Below are positions 53,413-63,019 of a DNA stretch of 64,000 nucleotides, piece after piece; the stretch's first letter is position 1, and every line of letters starts with the position of its first letter. The stretch lies in NCBI RefSeq assembly GCF_027533625.1, contig NZ_JAQAGZ010000023.1, positions 97,010 to 161,009 of the forward strand, given 5' to 3'. The translations under genes were made by a program, and so were the position numbers. The notes beneath the pieces were generated by a model that was not told the origin of the DNA, ran no database searches, and was given only the letters and a program-made list of their open reading frames with translations. The DNA comes from Paenibacillus gyeongsangnamensis (lineage in GTDB: Bacteria > Bacillota > Bacilli > Paenibacillales > NBRC-103111).

Positions 53413-54569
53413 ATGGAAGTTTTGTTAGAACACTGTGCGGGAATGGATGTCCACCAAGAAACCATTGTCGTCTGTACGCTTAACACCGATTCCGAAGGTA
53501 AGGTACAGAGTGAAATTCGAACCTTCGGCACGCTCACCAAGCAACTATTTGAGCTGCTCCAATGGTTGGAGTCTAAATCCATCACTCATGTTGCCATGGA
53601 AAGCACAGGCGTCTATTGGAAGCCGATCTACAACATCTTGGAAGGCTACTTTACCGTTACGCTTGCTAATGCACAGCGAATCAAGAATGTTCCTGGCCGG
53701 AAAACCGATGTTTGTGATGCCGAGTGGATTGCAAAACTTTTACGAGTCGGCTTAATCGAACCTAGCTTCATTCCCTCTGAAGATCTACGGGAGTTGCGGG
53801 ATCTATGCCGGTTACGTAAAAAACGCGTTGGCAATCTTACTGCTGAAAAAAACAGAATTCAGAAGTATTTAGAAGCTTGCAACGTGAAGCTGGGTACCGT
53901 CATTTCCGATGTCTTCGGAGTTTCGGGCCGCAACCTGCTGAGACGTCTGGTGGATCAAGGTTATGTCGATGCCAAAGATGTGGATGAATGCGTGAAAGGC
54001 ACCATCAAAAACAAGAAGGAACAAGTGCGCGACTCGTTGTTTGGCACCATGACTCCCCACCAGATCGAGCTGATCCGGGATTGCTGGGATCACATTGCGT
54101 TTTTGGAGAAATCGATTGCCAGCCTGGACGCAAAGATTGATGAGCACCTTAAGAGCTACCGGAACGAATACGAACTATTACAAACCATTCCCGGTGTTAG
54201 TGAGGTTACCGCTGCAGCACTCATTGCAGAGATTGGTGTAAATATGGAGCAATTCCCCTCTTCAGAGAACTTGGCGTCTTGGGCCGGGGTAGCTCCAGGT
54301 AATCACGAAAGTGCGGGCAAAAAAAAAGTACAAAGAGCGTAAAAGGCAATTCTCATGCAAAAGTGGTATTATGCGAAGCGGCTTGGGCAATCGCTCGCTC
54401 CAGAAATACGGCACTTTCAACAAAGTTTTGGAAGATCGCATCTCGCCGCGGGAAGAAGAAGGCGTGTATTGCCATTGCTAGAAAGATACTAATCATCGCT
54501 TACCATATCATCAAAAACAAACAGCCTTACATCGAAGGCGGTCCGACAGTTCTTCGGGAGGCAAATTAA
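53413..54569 (+). CDS. IS110 family transposase 2, frame change at an A9 run
   Basis: Starts MEVLLEHCAGMDVHQETIVVCTLN with DEDD-domain residues (Asp in GMDVHQ, Glu in AMESTGVYWKP, Asp pair in GRKTDVCDAEWIAKLL). The C-terminal part has TIPGVSEVTAAALIAEIG and WAGVAPGNHESAGKKK. At 54309-54317 nine A residues lead to a stop at 54342. With one more A the frame continues STKSVKGNSHAKVVLCEAAWAIARS to 54569, the expected C terminus with the Ser active-site region. Either a mutation or transcriptional slippage. GGAGGTCG lies 9 bases before ATG. Confidence 0.82.
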
Positions 54570-54684
54570 CAGTATTGACAAAACGGAAATAATTCAAACC
54601 TTAGAAGACCCAAAGAGGGTTGCCGGGCATCCTATTGCCCATTTTTCCAATTCTGCTACGTTTTTTAAAAAGACGACATGCATC

Positions 54685-56586
54685 ATGCGTGCATTAGATT
54701 TTCACATAAAAAAATATAATGATGGAGGAAACAATGCAGGTGACCCGAATTCCAGTCTGGGTAATATCGTGAGTTTGGTCAATACCTTGCGCGGCAACTA
54801 TTCTTCAACGAACCCGGCAAAAAAATATTTTAGTTATCCTCGCCCGTTTCGTTGGAGCAGCACTTCGATCGTTGTTCCTTCCCTTGTTCCTGCAATCAGC
54901 ACGGATCCGGCCACAGATGGAGGATTTCCTAGCGGACATACCAATGCTGCGTTTCTCAGCGCGATTGCGATGGCTTATGCTATACCCGAGCGTTATCAGG
55001 AACTGCTTACGAGAGCTTCGGAACTCGGCAACAACCGTATTGTTGCCGGTATGCATTCACCCCTTGATGTAATGGGAGGACGTGTCATGGCAACTGCGCT
55101 TGCGGCTGCTATCCTGTCTGATCCAAACAATACCATTTTGAAGCAGGCGGCTTATGACGATGCTCACAGTAAATTGTTAACGCAAACCAGTACAGCGGCG
55201 GATCGGTTCAGCGATTATGCAAAGAACAAACAAGAATATACTGGGCGTTTGACATATGGGTTTAGTCAGATTAATTCAACGACTAACCCAATGGCGGTTC
55301 CTAAGGGAGCTGAGGTTCTGCTGGAAACACGTTTGCCTTACCTTGACAGTACCGAGCGTCGCTGGGTTTTGGCCACTACGGGTCTTCCATCCGGATATCC
55401 CGTGCTTGATGATGCTGAGGGATGGGGACGGCTTAATCTCTTTGCCGCCGCGGATGGTTATGGTGCCTTTGCCAGCGACGTTACAGTGACAATGGATGCA
55501 TACAAAGGCGGTTTCAATGCATTGGATCGCTGGCGGAACGATATCTCAGGCATAGGAAAGCTGACAAAAGAGGGAACAGGTACTTTAAAGCTGCAGGGCA
55601 ACAATACTTATTCCGGAGGTACACAGATCGACGGAGGCACACTTGAGGGTAATTCGGAGACGGCTTTCGGCAGCGGCGATGTTGCGAACAACGGAGGAAC
55701 TCTCATTAAAAATGTTTCCGGAAAGATGACCATCGGTGGAAATTACACACAAGCTGCGGGCGGTACACTTGAGCTTAAGCTTAGCAGTAATCATGATCTG
55801 CTCGAAATTAAGGGCGTGGTAAAGCCTGATGGGAAATTACGTTTGAATTTTTCGAATAATTATGTACCTGATAACGGCGTCGTCACCATCATAACCCATG
55901 GTAAGGATCAACGGAATGGACAATTTTCTTCAGTGGATGCTGTGGGTTTACCTAGCCAGTATAAAGTGAAGGTGATTTATAATTCCGATAGTATTCAGCT
56001 AGCAGTAGACACAGCAGCACCAAGCGGGTCTTCAGGTTATACAGGAATTTCTTTAGATTCGTCAAACTACTCCTGGGCAATCAAAGCGATCGACGCATTG
56101 GCATCTAAAGGTATCATACAAGGAACTTCGGACAAGACGTTTTCTCCAGGCACTAAAATTTCTCGTGCGGATATGGTAGTACTTCTTGTTCGCGCGCTGA
56201 ACCTTAAGGCGGAATTTACATCAAACTTTAGCGATGTGAATAAGAGCGACTACTACTACGAATCACTTGGAATTGCCAAGCAGCTAGGTCTTGTTAATGG
56301 TATGGAAGAAAATATCTTTGATCCTAAAAAGGAGATTACTCGGGAAGACCTGATGGTGCTCTGCGTGAGGGCATTAAAGCTTTCCGGTAACTATGCACAA
56401 GGGAACGTTGCCGACCTTTCCAAATTCGCCGATAGCACTAAGATCGCACCTTATGCGGTAGAAGGAGTAGCATCCTTAGTCAAGCTGGGCATCGTAGAAG
56501 GAAGCGATAATGGAATCAATCCTCTTGGCACAGCAACCAGGGCTGAAGCTGCAGTAATCATTTATCGAATGATGAATATGAAATAA
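54685..56586 (+). CDS. C-terminal part of the PAP2 phosphatase with SLH domains (IS-interrupted)
   Basis: The residue order is conserved from KYNDGGNNAGDP at 54715; the preceding ten codons belong to the IS end. The class A acid phosphatase signature is present: KYFSYPRP, PSGH in GGFPSGHTNAAF, and NRIVAGMHSPLD (consensus SRxxxxxHxxxD with Asn for Ser). A beta-helical segment like passenger-associated repeats follows (NTYSGGTQIDGGTLEGNSETAFGSGDV), then three SLH domains from about residue 450 (SWAIKAIDALASKGIIQG, SLGIAKQLGLVNG, VASLVKLGIVEG). The intact protein would be secreted and held on the S-layer. This part has no signal peptide, so it is probably not functional. Confidence 0.85.
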   Translation: MRALDFHIKKYNDGGNNAGDPNSSLGNIVSLVNTLRGNYSSTNPAKKYFSYPRPFRWSSTSIVVPSLVPAISTDPATDGGFPSGHTNAAFLSAIAMAYAIPERYQELLTRASELGNNRIVAGMHSPLDVMGGRVMATALAAAILSDPNNTILKQAAYDDAHSKLLTQTSTAADRFSDYAKNKQEYTGRLTYGFSQINSTTNPMAVPKGAEVLLETRLPYLDSTERRWVLATTGLPSGYPVLDDAEGWGRLNLFAAADGYGAFASDVTVTMDAYKGGFNALDRWRNDISGIGKLTKEGTGTLKLQGNNTYSGGTQIDGGTLEGNSETAFGSGDVANNGGTLIKNVSGKMTIGGNYTQAAGGTLELKLSSNHDLLEIKGVVKPDGKLRLNFSNNYVPDNGVVTIITHGKDQRNGQFSSVDAVGLPSQYKVKVIYNSDSIQLAVDTAAPSGSSGYTGISLDSSNYSWAIKAIDALASKGIIQGTSDKTFSPGTKISRADMVVLLVRALNLKAEFTSNFSDVNKSDYYYESLGIAKQLGLVNGMEENIFDPKKEITREDLMVLCVRALKLSGNYAQGNVADLSKFADSTKIAPYAVEGVASLVKLGIVEGSDNGINPLGTATRAEAAVIIYRMMNMK

Positions 56587-56594
56587 TTGAGAAG

Positions 56595-56643
56595 AACTCG
56601 CCTTTCATCTTCCCACATGGGTTGGATGAAGGGCGAGTTTTTT
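56595..56643 (+). terminator. Terminator after the PAP2-SLH gene
   Basis: AACTCGCCTTTCATC pairs with GATGAAGGGCGAGTT (one G-T pair), followed by six T. Confidence 0.88.
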
Positions 56644-56707
56644 GATTTGGAGTCTTCCAAAGACAAAACCAATTAAATCCAACTATAAACAAATAAAAAA
56701 CAATTTA

Positions 56708-56723
56708 TTAACATGCGTTTAAT
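56708..56723 (+). promoter_or_regulatory. Possible PhoP-type direct repeat before the phosphoesterase gene
   Basis: TTAACA-TGCG-TTTAAT matches two units of the Bacillus PhoP box (TTAACA-like hexamers every 10-11 bases), with a TATATT-like -10 further downstream near 56746. Only two units are seen, so this is weak. Confidence 0.3.
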
Positions 56724-56832
56724 GTTGTTTCTGCATGTAGCTATTATATTAATACTCGGGGCTTGGGTAATTCAAGCCGACCATTCTCTTGAAGAGAGAC
56801 ATACATCATAAAAAACGGAGGAGATGTGACGA

Positions 56833-59800
56833 ATGAAGGGTAACGAGAAAAGACGCAAAAAATTGTCGCCACGTACCACTATTGCAGCAATCACCTGCTT
56901 AGGCGTGCTTGCACTGGGCGGCGTTACGATGGCTGCCGATTTCCTTAAGCCTGGACCGCAAGCAAACGGTACAGCGTACACGCCTGCAGGCTGGCGGGTG
57001 ACGCCGGCAGGCAGCCAAAAGCCCGCAGGCTTCTTTCCGGCCAACGCCGTGCTCGCGCCCGACGGTAAGGCGGTTCTGGTTCCTAACATTGTCAAGAACG
57101 AGAATGGTAAACAGTCTGTCCAAGTCATGGATGCCATGGATGGCAGCCTTATCCAGCAGGTTGAAGTTGACGGAACAGGTCAGGGTGTAGCGCCCGGGCT
57201 TGTTTTTAGCCATGACGGAAGCCATGTGTATTTGGCAACGGCGAACAAGCAATCGGTGGTCGTCTTCGGCTGGGATAGCAGTACCCATAAGCTGACCTTC
57301 CAGCGTTCCCTGAAGCTTCCGGGCGGTACATACCCGCAAGAAGTGGCGGTTTCGCCGGACGACAAGACGATTTACGTGAGCGGTCAGTACGCGAATAAGC
57401 TTGTAGCTGTCGATGTTGCCTCTGGCCAGACCGCGCAAGCGACGGTGGGCTCCTATCCGTACGGCGTAGTATTGTCGGAGGATGGGCATACGGCCTACGT
57501 AAGTAATCAAGGTGAAAACACAATGTCGGTTCTCTCTGTCGATGGGCTAACGATGACTCCGAAGAACCCGATTACGGTAGGCACCCACCCCAACAGTATG
57601 TTGATCGATGCCAAGAAACATAGGTTATTCGTTGCCAATGGGGACAACGACACGGTGTCCGTCGTCGAAACAGGGAGCAACACGGTAACGGATACGATCT
57701 CGCTTGCTCCTTTCCAGGATGCGCACGCAGGAACGCAACCGAACAATCTTGCGCTCTCACCTGATGGCAATACGATGTATGTTACCAATGGCGGCAATAA
57801 TGACGTCGCTGTAGTCGACGTATCTGGCCCCAGCAGTGAGAACGGAAACGGCCAAGGCGACTTCGGAAGAATTAAAGGCCTTATCCCGACCGGCTGGTAT
57901 CCGACGGGCGTGCAGATAACGCCGGATGGCAAACGTATGCTCATTACAAGCGCAAAGGGCTTGGGAACGGGACCGAACGCCCCGGCGGACCCTTCGAAAC
58001 CAACCAATTACCCTTACATCGAAAGACAGCTTCAGGGCTTTTTGCAGGTTGTCGATATTCCAAGCAACTCACAACTGAACAAATATACCCGAATGGTTTG
58101 GGAAAACAACGGTTTCAACGATCACGGCAAGGTGAACGGCTTCGATAAGGAAGAGAACGCATCATCCACCATTGTACCGCGTCACGTCGGAGATTCCTCG
58201 CCGATCAAGCACGTGATCTATATCGTTAAGGAGAACCGTACCTACGATCAGGTTTTCGGCGACCTCGGCAAGGGCAATGGCGACCCGTCACTTGCGATCT
58301 TCGGCAAGGACGTGACGCCGAACCATCACAAGCTGGCCGAGCAGTTCGTGACGCTGGATAACTTCTACGCCAACGGCGAAGTAAGCCAAAACGGCTGGCA
58401 ATGGGTCACTCAGGCCAGTTCCAATCCTTATAACGAGCTAGGTACCGCTCAAGGATACGCCGGTAACGGGTCGCAGTACGACTCTGAGGGTTACCACCCC
58501 TTCATCGCTGCAGGCAGCTCCGACCCTGCCCATGCCTACCTATGGGACAAGCTGGCGCTGCAGAACATTCCGTTCCGCAATTACGGGCAGTTTGTAGTGC
58601 CTTCGAACTGGTTCAAAGCGAGCGATCAAGTCAAGTGCGTACAAGGCAAATTCTGCGCTTACGACCCGCTGTTGGATGCAAACACCAACCATGACTACGC
58701 GTGGTACGATATGGGAGTGACCGACCAGCATCGCTTCGACGTTTGGAATCAGGAGTTCCAGCAATACGTTGCCAATAACAACTTGCCGTCCATGCAATTC
58801 ATTGATCTGCCACGCGACCATACCGCAGGCGGAGCGACGGCCAAACAATTGGTAGCGGATAATGACTTGGCACTGGGTAAAATTGTTGATACGGTATCTC
58901 ACTCGAAGTATTGGAAAGATACCGCGATCTTCGTCGTCGAGGACGATCCGCAGAACGGACCGGATCATGTCGACGCCCACCGTACGGTCGCTTTGGCGAT
59001 CAGTCCCTATACACAGCGGGGCATCGTCGACTCGCACTTCTACAGCCAGGTATCGATGCTGCGCACGATAGAGCTGTTCCTCGGAGTTGAACCGATGTCC
59101 CAGTTCGACGCTGCGGCTATGCCGATGATCTGGTCCTTCAGCGACAAACCGAATTTTGCCAGCTATACAGCGGTGTCGGCACCGTCAATGAGCGTGACCG
59201 TTTCTTCTCCGATCGTCAAGCCGGGTCAGACCGTTACAGTTACAGGAACAGTCTATAATGCCGGAAATGCTCCGCTGTCAGGTGCTGCACTGCGGCTTGT
59301 AACCCCGAACGGCTGGACAGCTGCGCCCGGACAAGTCCCGCTGAATCTCGATCCTGGGGCAAGAACAAGCATGAACTGGACAGTTACCGTGCCGGCATCG
59401 GTGCAATACGGCCAGCAGATGTTCACAGTCCAGGCGGACTATCCGATTAGCGAAGGTTTAACCGGTTCGCAATCCGTGAGCGTGGCCGTCGTGGTGCCGG
59501 ACCCGAACATTGCAAAGGTGCCGCAGGCATTTGTAGCGAACTACTCCAGCAATACGGTTAGCGCTATCGACCTGTCCACCGGCAAGCTTATGGTTAACAT
59601 TCCTGTGGGACAAGCGCCCGGTACCGTAGTCGTATCTCCCGACCGTACCAAGGCGTTCGTAGCGAACCAAGGCTCGAATACAGTCAGTGTGATCGACGCG
59701 GCTGCGGATGCCGTAGTGGCCACGATCCCGGTCGGCAAGATCCCGGCAGGGCTCACAGTCAGCCCGGACAGCAAGACGCTCTGGGTGACCGCATACGGAG

Positions 59801-60660
59801 ATAACACCGTGCAGCCGGTCGATATTGCAAGCAACACAGCCGGCCAGGCGATCAGCGTCGGCAAGGGCCCGGAGAACGTCGCGATTACCCCCGACGGGTC
59901 CACGCTTTACGTCGCCAACAAAAACGACGGAACCGTGACTCCTGTGAATACGGCTGCGCGTACGGCCGGTACCCCGATCATGGTCGGCACTCAACCGTTC
60001 GGCGTTGCCATTACTCCCGACGGCAAGACCGCCTTTGTCTCGAACTCCGGTTCGAATGACGTGACGCCGATCGATATCGTCACCGGTACGACGAGACCGA
60101 AGATCCCGGCCGGTTCGGGGCCATTCAACGTGGCCATCTCCCAGAACGGAACAACCTTGTACGTGGCGGACTCCGGAAGCAACACGGTAACTCCGATCGA
60201 CATCGCGACCGGAACAGCCAAGCCGGCGCTGACCATCGGTTCAGGCATGACCGGTGTGGCGATCTCTCCGGATGGTGCGACCGTATACGCATCCGTATCC
60301 GGTGCAGGTCAGCTCGTACCGATTTCGGTTGCTACGGGACAACCTGGCACTCCGATCACCGTCGGAAGCTACCCGATCTCCGTAGCAGTGACCGCTCCTG
60401 TCAACAATGCTGTGACGACGGCAGCAGCACAGCCGCTGACGCAGGAAATCGCAAGCAATTCGCCATCGGTCCATCCTTCCTTGGTGATGACCCCTGAGGA
60501 TTTGGTCGGTCAGCCTGACAAGGCCGATCCGCAGAAGCTCAACGAGGAAATCTGGAGGGCTATCAAAGGCCCGAACGTACCGATGCCTGCGCCTAATCAC
60601 CGCGTATTGGGCGGTAACAATGAAACAGATGATAGCAAACAAGGGAGTTTGCTTTGGTAG
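56833..60660 (+). CDS. Secreted bifunctional YncE-type propeller / phosphoesterase protein
   Basis: A 1275-residue exported protein with a basic N terminus and a hydrophobic signal ending near AAD at residue 36. Residues about 50-400 form a YVTN propeller (LVAVDVASGQ, LFVANGDNDTVSVVETGSNTV). Residues about 465-780 are a phosphoesterase of the alkaline-phosphatase superfamily (KHVIYIVKENRTYDQVFGD, TLDNFYANGEVSQNGWQW, FVVEDDPQNGPDHVDAHRT). Next comes a CARDB-like Ig domain, and about 900-1190 a second propeller. Similar proteins are annotated as bifunctional YncE/alkaline phosphatase. It probably releases phosphate from an external substrate. GGAGGAG lies 8-9 bases before ATG. It neighbours another phosphatase gene. 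Confidence 0.88.
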   Translation: MKGNEKRRKKLSPRTTIAAITCLGVLALGGVTMAADFLKPGPQANGTAYTPAGWRVTPAGSQKPAGFFPANAVLAPDGKAVLVPNIVKNENGKQSVQVMDAMDGSLIQQVEVDGTGQGVAPGLVFSHDGSHVYLATANKQSVVVFGWDSSTHKLTFQRSLKLPGGTYPQEVAVSPDDKTIYVSGQYANKLVAVDVASGQTAQATVGSYPYGVVLSEDGHTAYVSNQGENTMSVLSVDGLTMTPKNPITVGTHPNSMLIDAKKHRLFVANGDNDTVSVVETGSNTVTDTISLAPFQDAHAGTQPNNLALSPDGNTMYVTNGGNNDVAVVDVSGPSSENGNGQGDFGRIKGLIPTGWYPTGVQITPDGKRMLITSAKGLGTGPNAPADPSKPTNYPYIERQLQGFLQVVDIPSNSQLNKYTRMVWENNGFNDHGKVNGFDKEENASSTIVPRHVGDSSPIKHVIYIVKENRTYDQVFGDLGKGNGDPSLAIFGKDVTPNHHKLAEQFVTLDNFYANGEVSQNGWQWVTQASSNPYNELGTAQGYAGNGSQYDSEGYHPFIAAGSSDPAHAYLWDKLALQNIPFRNYGQFVVPSNWFKASDQVKCVQGKFCAYDPLLDANTNHDYAWYDMGVTDQHRFDVWNQEFQQYVANNNLPSMQFIDLPRDHTAGGATAKQLVADNDLALGKIVDTVSHSKYWKDTAIFVVEDDPQNGPDHVDAHRTVALAISPYTQRGIVDSHFYSQVSMLRTIELFLGVEPMSQFDAAAMPMIWSFSDKPNFASYTAVSAPSMSVTVSSPIVKPGQTVTVTGTVYNAGNAPLSGAALRLVTPNGWTAAPGQVPLNLDPGARTSMNWTVTVPASVQYGQQMFTVQADYPISEGLTGSQSVSVAVVVPDPNIAKVPQAFVANYSSNTVSAIDLSTGKLMVNIPVGQAPGTVVVSPDRTKAFVANQGSNTVSVIDAAADAVVATIPVGKIPAGLTVSPDSKTLWVTAYGDNTVQPVDIASNTAGQAISVGKGPENVAITPDGSTLYVANKNDGTVTPVNTAARTAGTPIMVGTQPFGVAITPDGKTAFVSNSGSNDVTPIDIVTGTTRPKIPAGSGPFNVAISQNGTTLYVADSGSNTVTPIDIATGTAKPALTIGSGMTGVAISPDGATVYASVSGAGQLVPISVATGQPGTPITVGSYPISVAVTAPVNNAVTTAAAQPLTQEIASNSPSVHPSLVMTPEDLVGQPDKADPQKLNEEIWRAIKGPNVPMPAPNHRVLGGNNETDDSKQGSLLW

Positions 60661-60702
60661 GACTTTCAGCACCACGTCTACGGCTTTGAACTGATTTCCG
60701 AC

Positions 60703-60735
60703 GCGGGATCCCCGGTGAACTCCAGGGGGTCCCGC
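60703..60735 (+). terminator. Hairpin after the phosphoesterase gene
   Basis: GCGGGATCCCC pairs with GGGGTCCCGC; an ATACTTATTTT tail follows. A moderate terminator. Confidence 0.65.
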
Positions 60736-61151
60736 ATACTTATTTTAGTTGATAAGAATTTTCAGCGTAGTGATTTCTTCGACGCCTGAGCCGGTCACCC
60801 TCCATTCCGCCTAGTTCTTTATTTTTTCTTCAAACTCGGTTAATACAGCCCAAATATTGATCGGATATTTTAGAAAAATAACGCTTGTTTGTTTACTGTG
60901 TGGGAACGGTCTCACATTCCCACATCAGGAGCGACGATCACCAGCATCGCGACGGTATTCAAAGCAATAGTGGCGAAGTTTCATATTTCAGCAGTAGAAC
61001 GTTGCGAAATCGATCGGCTTAAAGGGGGTGGTGGAAGGGGACAAGTTGCTCATAGGAATCCTTATGCTCGGAAAGATCAGAGCACGAAAGTTTAGGATCA
61101 TAGCCCATCGAAGAAAGATTCCCAACGAGAATCACTTAGGAGGAAATAAGC
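60736..61151. other. Intergenic region upstream of the binding-protein gene
   Basis: No convincing gene; a short frame at 60889-61095 has no ribosome site. TGTGGGAA (60899-60906) and TTCCCACA (60917-60924) form a perfect inverted repeat that could be an operator. The AGGAGG site of the next gene is at its end. Confidence 0.4.
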
Positions 61152-62339
61152 ATGTTGCGTATGAAAAAATTACTTCCGCTTATTTTAACGGTTAGTTTAC
61201 CGATTGCTGTTCTGGCCGGCTGCGGTACCGCCAACAAAAATGCTTCCGCCGGCAATAACGCTTCTTCCGGCTCGAATTCCCAAAGCAGCGGATCTTCACC
61301 CGCACAACCTACCGAGTTTTCGTTCTACTTTACCGGATCGCAGAACGTGAAAGAATTGTGGGATACCCTGATTCCGATGTTCGAGAAACAAACGCCCGAC
61401 GTGAAGGTGAAGCCGGTCTACGTGCCTTCCGGTACCGGCGCGCAGTCGTCTTACGACCGCATTCTCGCAGCAAAGCAAGCGGGGAAAGGGTCCGGTGGTA
61501 TCGACCTATTTTCAGACGATTTATCCACGATCACAAAAGGCCAAAAAGACGATCTCTGGGAAACGTTGAGCACCGGCGCCATTCCAAACCTGGACAAAAT
61601 GGATCCGCAAACGATGAAAGACGTATCTAATCTTGCCATTCCTTACCGTTCCTCCGCCGTTATTTTGGCCTATAACGGAGATAAAGTAAAAACAGCCCCG
61701 AACACACTGGATGAACTGTACGATTGGATTCGTCAACATCCCGGGAAATTCGCTTATAATGACCCTTCCACAGGCGGCTCCGGAGATTCGTTCGTGCAAA
61801 CGGCCATCTACAAATTTTTGCCTCCGGAGTCAATTCATAATACGGACCCAAGCATTGAGAAAGATTGGGATAAAGGATTCTCCCTTTTGAAAGAACTTGG
61901 ACCGTATGTTTATGGAAAAGGCATTTATCCTAAGAAAAATCAAGGGACACTGGATTTATTGATCAGCGGGGAAGTGGATATGATTCCGGCATGGTCGGAT
62001 ATGGCGCTTGAACAAATTGATAAGGGGCAACTTCCGAAGTCCACCAAATTGAAACAACTGAATCCTGGCTTCAACGGCGGCCCTGCCTATTTGATTGTAC
62101 CGAAATTGTCCGATAAAAAAGAAGCAGTCAAAAAGTTTCTGAACTTCGTGCTTACTCCGGAGGCTCAATCCGTTATTGTGGAGAAGATGCACGGTTTCCC
62201 GGGAATCCAGCTTTCGAGCATGCCGGCAAATGTACAAGAGGCATTCAAAGGTGTTTCGAGCGGATTCCGCAGCTTTAACATCGGCGATCTGTCTAAAGAT
62301 ATGTATCAACGCTGGCAAAGCGAAATTGCCGTTAAATGA
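61152..62339 (+). CDS. ABC transporter solute-binding lipoprotein, possibly for 2-aminoethylphosphonate
   Basis: A 395-residue lipoprotein: signal MLRMKKLLPLILTVSLPIAVLAGC, a Ser/Asn/Gly linker, then a binding fold of the iron/thiamine/polyamine/phosphonate type (EFSFYFTGSQNVKELWDTLIPMFEKQTPDVKV; SGTGAQSSYDRILAAKQAG; GEVDMIPAWSDMALEQI). AGGAGG lies 10 bases before ATG. Transport partners are missing. A fragment resembling phosphonate transaminase PhnW lies 700 bases downstream, so I suggest, without proof, a 2-aminoethylphosphonate receptor. Other ligands such as polyamines or sugars remain possible. Confidence 0.82.
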   Translation: MLRMKKLLPLILTVSLPIAVLAGCGTANKNASAGNNASSGSNSQSSGSSPAQPTEFSFYFTGSQNVKELWDTLIPMFEKQTPDVKVKPVYVPSGTGAQSSYDRILAAKQAGKGSGGIDLFSDDLSTITKGQKDDLWETLSTGAIPNLDKMDPQTMKDVSNLAIPYRSSAVILAYNGDKVKTAPNTLDELYDWIRQHPGKFAYNDPSTGGSGDSFVQTAIYKFLPPESIHNTDPSIEKDWDKGFSLLKELGPYVYGKGIYPKKNQGTLDLLISGEVDMIPAWSDMALEQIDKGQLPKSTKLKQLNPGFNGGPAYLIVPKLSDKKEAVKKFLNFVLTPEAQSVIVEKMHGFPGIQLSSMPANVQEAFKGVSSGFRSFNIGDLSKDMYQRWQSEIAVK

Positions 62340-62353
62340 GAAAATTCTCACCA

Positions 62354-62381
62354 AACAGCCCGGTCTTCAGACCGGGCTGTT
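62354..62381 (+). terminator. Strong hairpin after the binding-protein gene
   Basis: AACAGCCCGGTC-TTCA-GACCGGGCTGTT is a perfect 12-bp stem with a 4-base loop. The T-tract is poor (TTCGACTT), so part of its role may be mRNA protection. Confidence 0.75.
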
Positions 62382-62770
62382 CGACTTCCCCCTAATGCTT
62401 GCTCATTCCCGGTTTGACAAGAACTTTATCTCATTCCCAGCAGATCGCTGTAAACGGAGTAGATAGGGTTAAAAGCCTGCCGGTTGGGCAGTTAAGTGCA
62501 AGAAAGCCATGCTGTAGAATATTGCTTTGTTATGCTATTGCTCGTTGGATGAAGGATATAGCTGATTAAAATCCGCGTACACCCCAGGTTTTCACTTTTA
62601 CCCGGAACATAATTTATGCTTTTTTTTACCTCATAGCCTTGAATCCACGATATCCCCCGAGCGAAAAGTCGAGAAAGCGCTAGTGAAGAAGTCGGCAGAA
62701 CGTTAGTAGCCGCCGGAGCCTTCCTATACCATAAATGCATGACTATATGTTTAGAGGAAGGGGACGCGAG
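62382..62770. other. Intergenic region, no gene
   Basis: No coding frame on either strand with start and ribosome site. GGAAGGGG at 62755 lies before the ATG of the permease relic. Confidence 0.4.
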
Positions 62771-63005
62771 ATGTCACAGACTACTACTGCCGTAACGGCG
62801 GCCGCAACCGCAGCAAGAAGATGAGCCGATTCCGCTTATGACGCTGCCGGGACTTGCCTACTTGCTGTTTAACAACTATTTGCCCATGTTCGGGATCGTG
62901 TCCTTCGGAGTTCAGTATTGAGGCGTACAAATATTTGAGGCACGGAAGAGCAGAAATTATCCGTGCATACGGGATCACCGTATTCGTCACCGTATTCGGC
63001 ACCGC
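62771..63005 (+). pseudogene. Fused relics of LplB- and YtcP-type ABC permeases
   Basis: After an ATG at 62771 a frame change leads to IPLMTLPGLAYLLFNNYLPMFGIVSFGVQY-stop, the first transmembrane segment of an LplB-type permease. From about 62952 another frame reads EIIRAYGITVFVTVFGTA, a segment typical of YtcP-type permeases. Everything between is deleted. These are the kind of permeases that pair with a YtcQ-like receptor such as the broken one at 50840. Confidence 0.65.
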
Positions 63006-63019
63006 AAACAGGAAGCGAA

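Larger units (their letters stand above)
53145..54714 (+). mobile_element. IS110-family insertion sequence 2 inside the phosphatase gene
   Basis: Joining 53144 to 54715 restores the phosphatase frame exactly (ACAACTAAA then TATAATGATGG), so the element spans about 53145-54714, give or take a few A residues shared at both edges. It has about 268 non-coding bases at the left, the transposase, and about 145 at the right, with no visible target duplication, as expected for IS110. Confidence 0.8.

Noticed and set aside
60889..61095. Short ORF of 68 codons before the binding-protein gene
   Set aside because: No ribosome site, unnatural composition, and the inverted repeat TGTGGGAA/TTCCCACA overlaps its start.
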